Shown in pieces: positions 1 to 6,593 of a DNA stretch of 7,669 bases. How positions within the stretch are numbered: the first letter of the stretch is position 1; each line of letters begins with the position of its first letter. The position numbers and the translations under genes were made by a program. Below the pieces are notes generated by a model. That model worked only from the letters and a program-made list of their open reading frames with translations, made no database searches and was not told where the DNA came from. The DNA is from Actinomycetota bacterium (GTDB lineage Bacteria; Actinomycetota; Humimicrobiia; Humimicrobiales; Humimicrobiaceae). Location of the stretch: assembly GCA_004376325.1 (NCBI GenBank), contig SOKC01000032.1, forward strand, positions 1 through 7,669. The letters run 5' to 3'.

Positions 1-479
1 TACTTATTTAATACTTTCAATTAATTTAATCGAGAATATTTTATCTTTACTGTAACGCTAATTTGATTTAGAATATAAATATAGATTATTCAGATTAATA
101 TGAATATTGTAATACGGTAAATAGTAACAAGCAAGTTAATATAGAAGAGAAGCTATGCTAGATTTACCTGAAGTACAATATTGAAATAACTATAAAAACT
201 ATAAAATTTTAAATCATTTGAATGCAGGCAATTCAGTTTGTGCACTAAGATGTCTAGTAATTTAGAATTAGCATTCAAGCAGTTTCAAGAGCAACATAAA
301 AGATTGTAAAGGAGATTTATCATAAAGATAGTTTGTCCCCTAAAAATATAACCTATAAAGCCTTAGCGTTTATTTTATTATGGATCAGTTAATCTGAAAG
401 ATAAGGTAAATCATATAGAGAGAAGGTATATAGATTTAGAATATATGTGTTGAAGTGGCTCAGTAAAGAAAGGAGGGAT

Positions 480-533
480 ATGTTAAAAGAAAGAGTTTTA
501 AAATATAAAGAGGAAGGAGGTGCGTTTTTTTAA
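480..533 (+). CDS. possible 17-residue leader peptide or gene remnant
   Basis: ATG at 480 opens a 17-codon frame, MLKERVLKYKEEGGAFF, ending at TAA 531-533. An AGGAGG at 471-476 lies only 3 bases before the ATG, which is closer than usual and weakens the case. The peptide is basic in its first half and ends in two Phe residues. It ends 66 bases before the start of the sugar-binding protein gene. It could be a leader peptide, a decayed N-terminus of a transcription regulator, or chance. No family is recognised. Confidence 0.15.
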   Translation: MLKERVLKYKEEGGAFF

Positions 534-586
534 AAACAAATTTCTCTGATATGGTATTTAAGTTGGTTTAAGGAATAAAGATTTCA

Positions 587-594
587 AAAGGAGA
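587..594 (+). promoter_or_regulatory. Shine-Dalgarno of the sugar-binding protein gene
   Basis: AAAGGAGA with six bases between GGAG and the ATG at 600, close to ideal spacing. It fixes the start of the solute-binding protein at the codon that also gives a proper lipoprotein signal peptide, and suggests strong translation. Confidence 0.85.
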
Positions 595-599
595 TTAAA

Positions 600-1856
600 A
601 TGAAAAAAATATTAATTCTGTTACTTACAGCAACTTTTGTTATATCTTTGATCTTTATGGGTGTTGGCTGTAAGGAAAAAGTAAGTGGAGAGGTTGAAAT
701 ATTCTCCTGGTGGACTGCTGGTGGAGAAGCTGAGGGATTACAGGCTATGATCGATATTTTTGAAGAGAAATATCCCGATGTAGAATTTATAAATGCAACA
801 GTAGCAGGTGGAGCAGGATTCGAAGCAAAACCAGTATTGGTTAGCAGAATGACAGGAGGTGACCCTCCGGATTCATTCCAGGTACATGCCGGACATGAAC
901 TTATCGATACATGGGGAGTCGGAGATTACCTGGAACCAGTTAATTTCATATTTGAAGAAGAAGGCTGGTATGATGTATATCCTGAAGATATGATCTCCAT
1001 TCTCTCTATGGGAGACGATATACTGTCAGTTCCTGTTAATATCCATCGTTCAAATGTGCTATGGTATAACAAGGCAGTTTTTGAAGATAATGGTATCGAA
1101 GCACCTACCACTTTTGATGAATTCTTTGCAGCGGCTGATGTTCTAGAAGCTGCAGGCATAACACCTTTAGCTCTCGGAGACACTGGTATATGGGCTGCAG
1201 TTCATCTCTTCGAAAATGTACTTCTAGGAGTTGTAGGCTCTGATGATTACATAGACCTAATGGACGGTTCTGTAAGGTGGGATTCAGATGAAGTTAAAGA
1301 AGCAATACAGACCTTTGTTGATCTTCTGGATCATGTTAATGATGATCATTCAGCATTAGGATGGGATGAAGCAGCACAATATGTAATTGATGGTACCGCT
1401 GCTACCACTGTTATGGGTGATTGGGCACATGGTTACTTTATGGCAAAAGGCTTGACTCCAGGTGTAGAATACGGATACGTTCCTTCCCCGGGAACAGCTG
1501 GTAATTTCATGGCTCTGTCAGATACATTCTGCCTTCCAGCAGATGCCCCAAACCGTGATGCTGCAATAGCATGGTTAAAAATCTGTGGCTCTAAAGAAGG
1601 ACAGGACGCATTCAATCCGATAAAAGGTTCAATTCCATCAAGAACTGATGCTGATATTAGCCTGTATGATGTATACCTAAAGAGCGCTATTGATGACTTT
1701 GGTGTAGATATAATTACTCCAAGTATCGCTCATGGTGCAGCAGTATCTGAAACCTGGTCAGCAGCAATAGGCGATGTTATAACATTACTTGTTGCTGATA
1801 AAGATGTAGATGCCGCTGCAGATGCATTCCAGGCTGCCGCCGATGAGAATCTATAA
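600..1856 (+). CDS. gtsA: glucose/galactose-type ABC transporter substrate-binding lipoprotein
   Basis: Extracellular solute-binding protein, family 1 (CUT1 sugar importers), 418 residues, the usual length. It would capture sugar outside the membrane and hand it to the permeases encoded downstream. The N-terminus has Lys2-Lys3, a hydrophobic stretch of about residues 4-20 and a lipobox-like GVGC with Cys24 as the lipidated residue; Gly at -3 is atypical, since Leu is usual. The mature part closely matches, from memory, the Thermus thermophilus glucose/galactose-binding protein and Pseudomonas GtsA. Landmarks are FSWW (35-38), GGDPPDSFQVHAG (86-98), VPVNIHRSN (144-152), MGDW (272-275), PSPGT (295-299), and SKEGQDAFNP with KGSIPSR (331-348). 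Glucose or galactose is therefore the best substrate guess, though individual binding contacts are not proven here. The start is set by the AAAGGAG upstream. A long palindrome follows the gene and may raise its expression relative to the permeases. Confidence 0.9.
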   Translation: MKKILILLLTATFVISLIFMGVGCKEKVSGEVEIFSWWTAGGEAEGLQAMIDIFEEKYPDVEFINATVAGGAGFEAKPVLVSRMTGGDPPDSFQVHAGHELIDTWGVGDYLEPVNFIFEEEGWYDVYPEDMISILSMGDDILSVPVNIHRSNVLWYNKAVFEDNGIEAPTTFDEFFAAADVLEAAGITPLALGDTGIWAAVHLFENVLLGVVGSDDYIDLMDGSVRWDSDEVKEAIQTFVDLLDHVNDDHSALGWDEAAQYVIDGTAATTVMGDWAHGYFMAKGLTPGVEYGYVPSPGTAGNFMALSDTFCLPADAPNRDAAIAWLKICGSKEGQDAFNPIKGSIPSRTDADISLYDVYLKSAIDDFGVDIITPSIAHGAAVSETWSAAIGDVITLLVADKDVDAAADAFQAAADENL

Positions 1857-1891
1857 TAGAGATATGGCATTGAATGAATGCATGTAGTTAT

Positions 1892-1929
1892 TTATTTGCC
1901 CATAGATTTTAAAATCTATGGGCAAATAA
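1892..1929. terminator. 38-bp perfect palindrome between binding protein and permease genes
   Basis: The two 19-base arms (1892-1910 and 1911-1929) are exactly complementary with no spacer. The left arm includes TTTGCCCATAGATTTT. In RNA it would fold into a long hairpin with a loop of about 4 bases, followed directly by four U residues (1930-1933). The short U-tract fits a leaky terminator or a 3' stabiliser rather than a full stop. Such hairpins between a binding-protein gene and its permeases are known to make the binding protein more abundant, as in maltose operons. Because it is a perfect palindrome, a protein-binding operator is the main alternative. Confidence 0.7.
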
Positions 1930-2004
1930 TTTTAAACATTAAAAATTGTATTAGAGAAGAATAAAAGGCTTTTTTATGCTGCGAGTAAGGATAAATATAT
2001 AAAA

Positions 2005-2913
2005 ATGAAACAGTCAAGAAAAGAAAGAACAATTGTAATTCTAACAATTACACCTTCAGTAGTTGCAGTTGGCGTATTTGTTTATGGTTTTATTGCGTGG
2101 TCTATAAGAGTATCTTTATCTGATTGGATAGGAATTAGACCTGACTATACTTTCGCAGGATTAAAAAATTTCATATCTTTATTTAAAAGTGTCAGGTTTT
2201 TAATTGACATTTATAACAATATATTTTTTACTATTTTATTTCTTGCCATCTGTGTTGGTGGTGGCCTGTTTCTTGCGATCTTACTTGACCAATTTATCAA
2301 GGGTGAGGGTATTTTTAGAACTGTCTATCTCTTTCCACTGGCAATCTCACCTGTTGTAAGTGCAGTTGTTTGGAAATGGATATTTTCTCCTAAAGTCGGG
2401 GTAAATGTTTTATTAACTAATCTTTTATCAAAAATAGGTATAGAGCGTACTGTAGAATTTGGATGGTATACCTCTACTGCCAGTTTTGGTCCTTTTAATA
2501 TTGCATTAATTCCTATCATCATTGCAGCATCCTGGGGGTTTGTGGGATATGTAATGGCAATGTATTTAGCAGCGTTAAGAGGGATTCCTGCTGAGTTAAA
2601 AGAAGCGGCACGCGTTGATGGTGCAAGTGAATTTAAAATATATATGAAAGTAATTTTACCACTTCTAAAACCCATTACTCTAAGTGCCCTTATCATCCTG
2701 GGTCATATATCACTAAAAATGTTTGACCTGGTTTATGTAATGACTGGAAGGGGCCCAGGATTTGTTACTGATTTCCCATCTATTTTTATGTATGAGACAA
2801 CTTTCGCTGCAAATAAATTTTCTCAAGGCGCTGCTATTTCTCTTGTTATGCTCCTGATGGTTGCAGTAGTGATTATTCCATATTTAACAATGAGTTTGCG
2901 TAGGGAGACTTAA
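2005..2913 (+). CDS. gtsB: sugar ABC transporter permease, MalF/GtsB type
   Basis: Inner-membrane permease of the binding-protein-dependent transport family (MalF side of CUT1), 302 residues, about six membrane segments. Hydrophobic stretches lie near residues 10-33, 72-94, 108-127, 164-191, 222-245 and 276-297. The cytoplasmic EAA loop that docks the ATPase is intact at residues 200-219: EAARVDG, nine residues, then VILP, with Val where Ile is common. The N-terminal FVYGFIAWSIRVSLSDW resembles glucose-type GtsB permeases, as I recall them. It starts 148 bases after the binding-protein stop, beyond the palindrome. The only upstream Shine-Dalgarno candidate, TAAGGAT at 1986-1992, is 12 bases from the ATG, so initiation may be weak. 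The stop at 2913 is two bases before the next gene, so the two permeases are translated as a pair. Confidence 0.92.
   Translation: MKQSRKERTIVILTITPSVVAVGVFVYGFIAWSIRVSLSDWIGIRPDYTFAGLKNFISLFKSVRFLIDIYNNIFFTILFLAICVGGGLFLAILLDQFIKGEGIFRTVYLFPLAISPVVSAVVWKWIFSPKVGVNVLLTNLLSKIGIERTVEFGWYTSTASFGPFNIALIPIIIAASWGFVGYVMAMYLAALRGIPAELKEAARVDGASEFKIYMKVILPLLKPITLSALIILGHISLKMFDLVYVMTGRGPGFVTDFPSIFMYETTFAANKFSQGAAISLVMLLMVAVVIIPYLTMSLRRET
2902..2907 (+). promoter_or_regulatory. Shine-Dalgarno for the TTG-started second permease
   Basis: AGGGAG lies within the last codons of the first permease and is 8 bases from the TTG at 2916. It supports TTG as the true start and suggests translational coupling, with ribosomes ending at 2913 restarting two bases later. 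Confidence 0.6.
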
Positions 2914-2915
2914 GA

Positions 2916-3728
2916 TTGAAGAAAAAAATTATTTTATACTTCGTCCTGATTATATTTCTTATTATATTTTTGGTACCAGTATATGTACTTATGGTTACGT
3001 CACTTAAAGGTTTTGAAGAAGTAAGCCTTGCATCCATGTGGAACTTGCCGAAAGGACTGAATTTCCAAAGCTTTATAAGCGCTTTCGATAAGCTTAAAGG
3101 TAACTTCCTAAATAGCCTTTATTTAACTATTCCTGCTACTGTTATTTCTGCATTACTGGGTTCCTGGAATGGCTATATCTTATCAAAGTGGAAATTTCGT
3201 GGCTCCGATATTATATTTACCCTTATATTATTCGGGATGTTTATTCCATATCAGAGTATATTAATTCCACTGGTTTTAGTTTTAAGGTCTATTGGACTTT
3301 ATGGTTCAATTCCAGGTTTGATTGTAACTCACGTCATCTATGGCATACCCATAGTAACTCTTATCTTTCGTAATTATTATGCAGGGGTTCAAGATGAGAT
3401 AGTAGAAGCCTCAAAGATCGACGGAAGCAATATATTTGGAACTTACTTTCATATAATGCTCCGGATTGCAATACCAGCTTTTGTAGTAGCAATTGTCTGG
3501 CAGTTTACATCAATATGGAATGAATACCTCTTTGCATATGTTTTAACACACAATCCCCGTGTTCAACCAATTACAGTAGCCCTGGCAAACCTGGCTGGCA
3601 GCGAATACGTGGAATGGAATGTCCAAATGGCAGGAGCTTTGATTATTACCATACCGCCACTGCTTATTTATATATTTTTAGGGAGATATTTTATCAAGGG
3701 ATTGCTTGCTGGTTCGGTAAAAGGTTAA
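2916..3728 (+). CDS. gtsC: sugar ABC transporter permease, MalG/GtsC type
   Basis: Second CUT1 permease, MalG side, 270 residues. It pairs with the preceding permease to form the membrane channel. Hydrophobic segments lie near residues 5-28, 68-90, 98-123, 132-151, 186-209 and 240-259. The C-terminal part, with WQFTSIWNEYLF (195-206), QPITVALANL (217-226) and a final GRYFIKGLLAGSVKG, is very like glucose-type GtsC proteins. The EAA loop (164-183) is altered. It reads EASKIDG, nine residues, then IMLR, so Ala is replaced by Ser and the usual Pro of the LP pair is Arg; a Pro follows four residues later. The start codon is TTG, supported by AGGGAG at 2902-2907 and by the family-typical N-terminus. 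No ATPase gene follows; the next gene is 101 bases away and encodes an unrelated membrane acyltransferase. Confidence 0.92.
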   Translation: MKKKIILYFVLIIFLIIFLVPVYVLMVTSLKGFEEVSLASMWNLPKGLNFQSFISAFDKLKGNFLNSLYLTIPATVISALLGSWNGYILSKWKFRGSDIIFTLILFGMFIPYQSILIPLVLVLRSIGLYGSIPGLIVTHVIYGIPIVTLIFRNYYAGVQDEIVEASKIDGSNIFGTYFHIMLRIAIPAFVVAIVWQFTSIWNEYLFAYVLTHNPRVQPITVALANLAGSEYVEWNVQMAGALIITIPPLLIYIFLGRYFIKGLLAGSVKG

Positions 3729-3829
3729 AATATGTTTTAATCAAAATAGATTTATATCCTGGGAATATTCTTAAAATAAGGTAAAAAATATGGTAAAGTT
3801 ATTTTTTATAAATTATAAAATTTTTCTTA

Positions 3830-4471
3830 ATGTTTATGGGAAGCCCGGAACTTTTTAGAAATATAGGACTGATAATAATCTGTAATTTCATAGGCGCAAT
3901 ACCTTTTTGCAATATTATTGCAAAAATCCATAGTAATAAGGATTTAAGAGAAATTGGAGACAGGAATCCAGGCAGCTGGAATTTAATATTTAACGTATCA
4001 AAGTTTTGGGGATCTTTAGGTGTAATCTTAGATATTCTGAAAGGTTTCCTATCATATTTTTTAGTTTTAAAAATCACAGGTTTTGAAATCGTGGCAATAC
4101 TTGCAGGGTGCGCTGCCGTTGCAGGTCATAATTATTCTCCATATCTAAAATTTTCAGGCGGCAAAGGAATTGCATCTACAATAGGATTTCTTCTCGCTAT
4201 TCATCCCCTGGCCATTATAGCTTTTGGAATAGGCATTCTCTCAGCATTATTTTCAGTTAGAAATATGATCTGGGGGGTAATATCAGGAATTGTTGCATCA
4301 AGCATCTTTTTATGGCTCTTTAAAAGCTCGCCAGTCTATTTAATTGCAGGAATTTTACTTCTAATGATTATTATTCCTAAATATATTAACCGTTCAATAA
4401 CAATACCCCATAATTTTAAATTTAGAAAAGAGAAAAGTGTAAAAGATTTATTTACACCAAAGATTAGATAA
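3830..4471 (+). CDS. divergent PlsY-family membrane acyltransferase
   Basis: 213 residues and strongly hydrophobic, matching the acyl-phosphate:glycerol-3-phosphate acyltransferase (PlsY) family in length and order of motifs. Canonical PlsY transfers an acyl chain from acyl-phosphate to glycerol-3-phosphate at the inner membrane. Visible matches are GAIPFCNIIAK (22-32), DLREIG (38-43), DILKG (68-72), AVAGHNYSPYLKF (96-108) and the phosphate-binding GGKGIAST (110-117). Key sites differ. The usual GSGN of motif 1 is GDRN (43-46), GATN is GSWN (48-51), and motif 3, usually HRxN, reads NRSI (187-190), losing its His and Asn. It is therefore probably a paralogue with another acceptor, or an impaired enzyme, rather than the housekeeping PlsY. 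No Shine-Dalgarno precedes ATG 3830; a second in-frame ATG is at 3836, and a stop at 3809 limits extension. The convergent glycosyltransferase begins its stop at the next base. Confidence 0.75.
   Translation: MFMGSPELFRNIGLIIICNFIGAIPFCNIIAKIHSNKDLREIGDRNPGSWNLIFNVSKFWGSLGVILDILKGFLSYFLVLKITGFEIVAILAGCAAVAGHNYSPYLKFSGGKGIASTIGFLLAIHPLAIIAFGIGILSALFSVRNMIWGVISGIVASSIFLWLFKSSPVYLIAGILLLMIIIPKYINRSITIPHNFKFRKEKSVKDLFTPKIR
4425..4457 (-). terminator. probable terminator of the glycosyltransferase transcript, inside the PlsY-like gene
   Basis: GTGTAAA (4437-4443) and TTTACAC (4451-4457) form a 7-bp inverted repeat with a 7-base loop. Read on the minus strand, the hairpin is followed by TTTTCTCTTTTC (4436-4425), a U-rich tract, 15 bases after the glycosyltransferase stop. 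Read on the plus strand there is no U-tract. The stem is short and has only two G-C pairs, so strength is uncertain. It lies wholly in the coding sequence of the convergent acyltransferase. Confidence 0.4.
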
Positions 4472-5665
4472 CTACTTATAACTATCGCTTACCAGTCTTA
4501 ATCCACCTTCTTCTCTGACATCATATATTCTACCTTTCCAGTTTACACCTATTCCATTTTTAGCATTGAAGATTGAATTTATGGCTATATATATAAGGTA
4601 TACTATAGAAATAGGATGTAATATTATATCAACAGCTTTGCATTTGAACCTCATAGAAAAAATTATTCTAGTAATTAAAATAATTATTATCTGAAGAATA
4701 ATAAGATCTATTAATATAGTTGGCCAGTTAAAAAAAATTCCAACAGGAAGCATTATAAAAGGAAATAAAAATATTGCAGATATCAAAATAATAGCTATGG
4801 TTATCATATAAATATTATAATCAAAAGCAGCAAATATAGTCCTGGAATGGCCTCTCACCACTTCCCTAAAATTCTTATACATCCGGCAATATAAGTTTCT
4901 TTTGCCGTCAAAAATCATAAATTTATATCCGCATCTTTTTACCTGTTTCGATATCATTATATCTTCTATGACTTCACTTTTTATAGATTTATGTCCTCCA
5001 ATCTTTTTGTATACCTCTCTCTTAAATAGCATAAACTGGCCTATTGCAGTACAAAATAATACACTTCTAGACTTCCTTATAAGATAAAGTGGTAAGAAAC
5101 TTAAAACCATATATTTCCCAAATGGTACTATCATTCTTTCATGCAATGTAACCGTTATCTGTTTTGAAAATACCGACAGCGCATCTATTCTATATCTGTG
5201 GAGACAGGCAACTGAGCTGGATATAGAATTTGGAAAGTGAAGGGTATCTGCATCAGTAAATATAAGGTAATCTCCTTTTGCATATTTTGACAGCTGATGG
5301 CAAGCATAGGATTTACCCAGCCATCCTTTTTTAAGCGGTCCTCCACTGTATAGTTTTACCCTTGGATCTTTTTGGGAAAGCTCTAATACTATCCTTGCGG
5401 TATAGTCTGTGGAGTTATCATCAAGTACAAGTATTTCTATATTTTCGTAATCCTGTTTTAAAAGGGATATAATACATCTTTTTATGTTCTCTTCTTCATT
5501 TCTTGCCGGAATGAGTATGGATATAAGCGGTTTTTGAGCCAGTATGTTTTCGGGCAGCTTAAATCTGGATGTATCCTTAAACAGGATATTGTTTATCAAA
5601 AAGTTTACCAGTATGAACAGAAGAATTGCGGTGATTATATACTGGTATAATAAAAATATATCCAT
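4472..5665 (-). CDS. membrane-anchored family 2 glycosyltransferase (CrtQ/HpnB-like)
   Basis: GT2-type, GT-A fold glycosyltransferase of 397 residues. It would use a nucleotide-sugar and, by analogy with CrtQ and hopanoid-associated HpnB relatives, a lipid acceptor at the inner face of the membrane. Order: N-terminal membrane segment (about 5-27); GT2 core with ISILIPARNEEEN (48-60), VLDDNS (80-85) and the metal-binding TDAD (137-140); acceptor region with GQFMLFKREVYKKIGGH (209-225); presumed catalytic IEDI (233-236); the RMYKNFREVVRGHSR motif (261-275) in the place of QxxRW; then three or more membrane segments (about 285-366); and the WKGRIY tail (377-382) common in this subfamily. No clear Shine-Dalgarno precedes ATG 5665, although a weak promoter cannot be excluded. 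It lies 41 bases after the DUF72 gene on the same strand, so co-transcription is plausible. Its DNA is notably AT-rich. The acceptor and sugar are unknown. Confidence 0.88.
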   Translation of the reverse strand: MDIFLLYQYIITAILLFILVNFLINNILFKDTSRFKLPENILAQKPLISILIPARNEEENIKRCIISLLKQDYENIEILVLDDNSTDYTARIVLELSQKDPRVKLYSGGPLKKGWLGKSYACHQLSKYAKGDYLIFTDADTLHFPNSISSSVACLHRYRIDALSVFSKQITVTLHERMIVPFGKYMVLSFLPLYLIRKSRSVLFCTAIGQFMLFKREVYKKIGGHKSIKSEVIEDIMISKQVKRCGYKFMIFDGKRNLYCRMYKNFREVVRGHSRTIFAAFDYNIYMITIAIILISAIFLFPFIMLPVGIFFNWPTILIDLIILQIIIILITRIIFSMRFKCKAVDIILHPISIVYLIYIAINSIFNAKNGIGVNWKGRIYDVREEGGLRLVSDSYK

Positions 5666-5706
5666 ATTATTAATTTAAAAAAATAGTTGCAGTTATTATA
5701 CTACAA

Positions 5707-6447
5707 TCATAAGACCATTTTCATTAAGGTTTTGGCATTCTCCACTGCATAACCCTCTGCATCATTATTAAAATAGACGTAATTTTCAATATTTTTTTTC
5801 AAATTTTTTTTAATTAGTACAGCAATTTTTTTAAGTTCATTCTCTGAATAACAAGAACAGTAGAGACCTTCAGGACCGTGCATTCTTATATAACAAAAAT
5901 CTCCTGTAATTTTTTCCCTGTAAGGAAATTTAGGAGAACTTGAAATTACAACAGCACAATTAAACTCTTCCAGTAAATCATATATATCTTTTATAAACCA
6001 GCTCCCATCTCTGAATTCAAATGCAAATCTGTAATCTTTTGGGAGTATTTCTAAAAAATTTTTTAGTCTGGATTTGTCTTCCTTTAGATTGGGAGGCAGT
6101 TGAAATAAAAATGGTCCCAATTTTTCCCCAAGCCCTTTTGCTGCTGTAATTAGTTTGTCAAGTGCTTCCTGGCAGCCTATAAGTCTTTTAATATGAGTTA
6201 TATATCTGGAAACCTTTACCGAAAAAAGAAAATCATCAGATGTATTTTTTCCCCAGTTGACAAAAGTCTTGAGTTTAGGCAAATGATAAAAACTACTGTT
6301 TACCTCTACTGTATTAAACTCTTTAGAATAATAATTCAACCACTTGTTATTTTTTAAATCAGCAGGATAAAATTTCCCAGTCCAGTGATTATAGCTCCAT
6401 CCGGAAGTACCGATATAAACTAAAGAATTATTCATTTTTTGGATCAT
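5707..6447 (-). CDS. DUF72 (YecE family) protein
   Basis: 246 residues, the full family length, with predicted TIM-barrel-like fold and no established reaction. Motifs in order: YIGTSGWSYNHW (11-22), FNTVEVNSSFYHLP (44-57), FSVKVSRYITHIKRL (75-89), GPFLFQLPP (111-119), FAFEFRDGSW (141-150), YIRMHGPEG (186-194) and YVYFNNDAEGYAVENA (223-238). It has no signal peptide or membrane segment, so it is likely cytoplasmic. The start may be ATG 6447 or ATG 6435 (residue 5); neither has a good Shine-Dalgarno, and the conserved part begins at residue 10, so either works. A terminator-like hairpin ends about 15 bases before the start. The sense strand carries two runs of eight A (5792-5799 and 5804-5811) within a Lys/Asn-rich stretch near the end. 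The gene sits between aldolase and glycosyltransferase without an evident functional link. Confidence 0.92.
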   Translation of the reverse strand: MIQKMNNSLVYIGTSGWSYNHWTGKFYPADLKNNKWLNYYSKEFNTVEVNSSFYHLPKLKTFVNWGKNTSDDFLFSVKVSRYITHIKRLIGCQEALDKLITAAKGLGEKLGPFLFQLPPNLKEDKSRLKNFLEILPKDYRFAFEFRDGSWFIKDIYDLLEEFNCAVVISSSPKFPYREKITGDFCYIRMHGPEGLYCSCYSENELKKIAVLIKKNLKKNIENYVYFNNDAEGYAVENAKTLMKMVL

Positions 6448-6477
6448 TAAAAAATAAAAAAATCCAATTAAATTGGA
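6448..6477 (-). terminator. AT-rich hairpin plus U-tract before the DUF72 gene
   Basis: TCCAATT-A-AATTGGA (6463-6477) is a perfect 15-base odd palindrome. Read on the minus strand it is followed directly by TTTTTTTATTTTTT, the arrangement of an intrinsic terminator, about 120 bases downstream of the aldolase stop. It could end the aldolase transcript or act as an attenuator of DUF72. The stem is only 6-7 bp with two G-C pairs, so it may be weak; operator binding is an alternative. Confidence 0.4.
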
Positions 6478-6593
6478 AGATCAATAAATATAATAACTCA
6501 ATCCAAAAAAAATTTATATCTTTAAGAATAATACGAGAAAAAAAATATTACAGACAAACCATATAAAATTTCCTATCAGTAAGCATACAGTTT

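Larger units (their letters stand above)
1..599. other. AT-rich leader region with no convincing gene
   Basis: This stretch upstream of the sugar-transport genes has stops in all frames and no long ORF on either strand. It contains several purine-rich Shine-Dalgarno-like motifs not followed by a real gene: AAAGGAG near 308-314, AGGAGG at 471-476 and AAGGAGGTG at 514-522. It also holds a 9-bp tandem duplication (ACTATAAAA at 189-197 and 198-206) and a 13-bp direct repeat (GATTTAGAATATA at 65-77 and 433-445), both of which could be chance in such AT-rich DNA. I found no pair of -35 and -10 boxes that I would defend. It may be a long 5' leader and promoter region, or the remains of a decayed gene such as a regulator; nothing decides between these. 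Confidence 0.6.

Noticed and set aside
189..206. Tandem duplication of ACTATAAAA
   Set aside because: Only two copies of a very AT-rich 9-mer; no sign of a larger repeat array or CRISPR-like spacing.
218..278. 8-bp inverted repeat TTGAATGC / GCATTCAA 45 bases apart
   Set aside because: Short, distant arms of this kind are expected by chance within several hundred AT-rich bases, and no promoter or gene start lies close by.
2325..2696. 123-codon minus-strand frame inside the first permease gene
   Set aside because: It is a shadow of a clear permease coding sequence; no ribosome-binding site or recognisable domain.
3729..3829. Possible terminator or promoter between the second permease and the PlsY-like gene
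   Set aside because: No stable hairpin with a U-tract and no paired -35/-10 boxes could be found by eye; only AT-rich runs and the short palindrome GAATATTC.
3799..4077. 92-codon minus-strand frame over the start of the PlsY-like gene
   Set aside because: It overlaps the PlsY-like N-terminus, whose motifs are clearly in the plus frame. The basic, low-complexity translation fits antisense noise.
5695..5700. TATAAT on the minus strand, 29 bases before the glycosyltransferase ATG
   Set aside because: The hexamer is exact, but the best -35 at normal spacing (TGAAAA) matches poorly, and such hexamers are expected by chance in this AT-rich DNA. Co-transcription with the DUF72 gene is equally likely.
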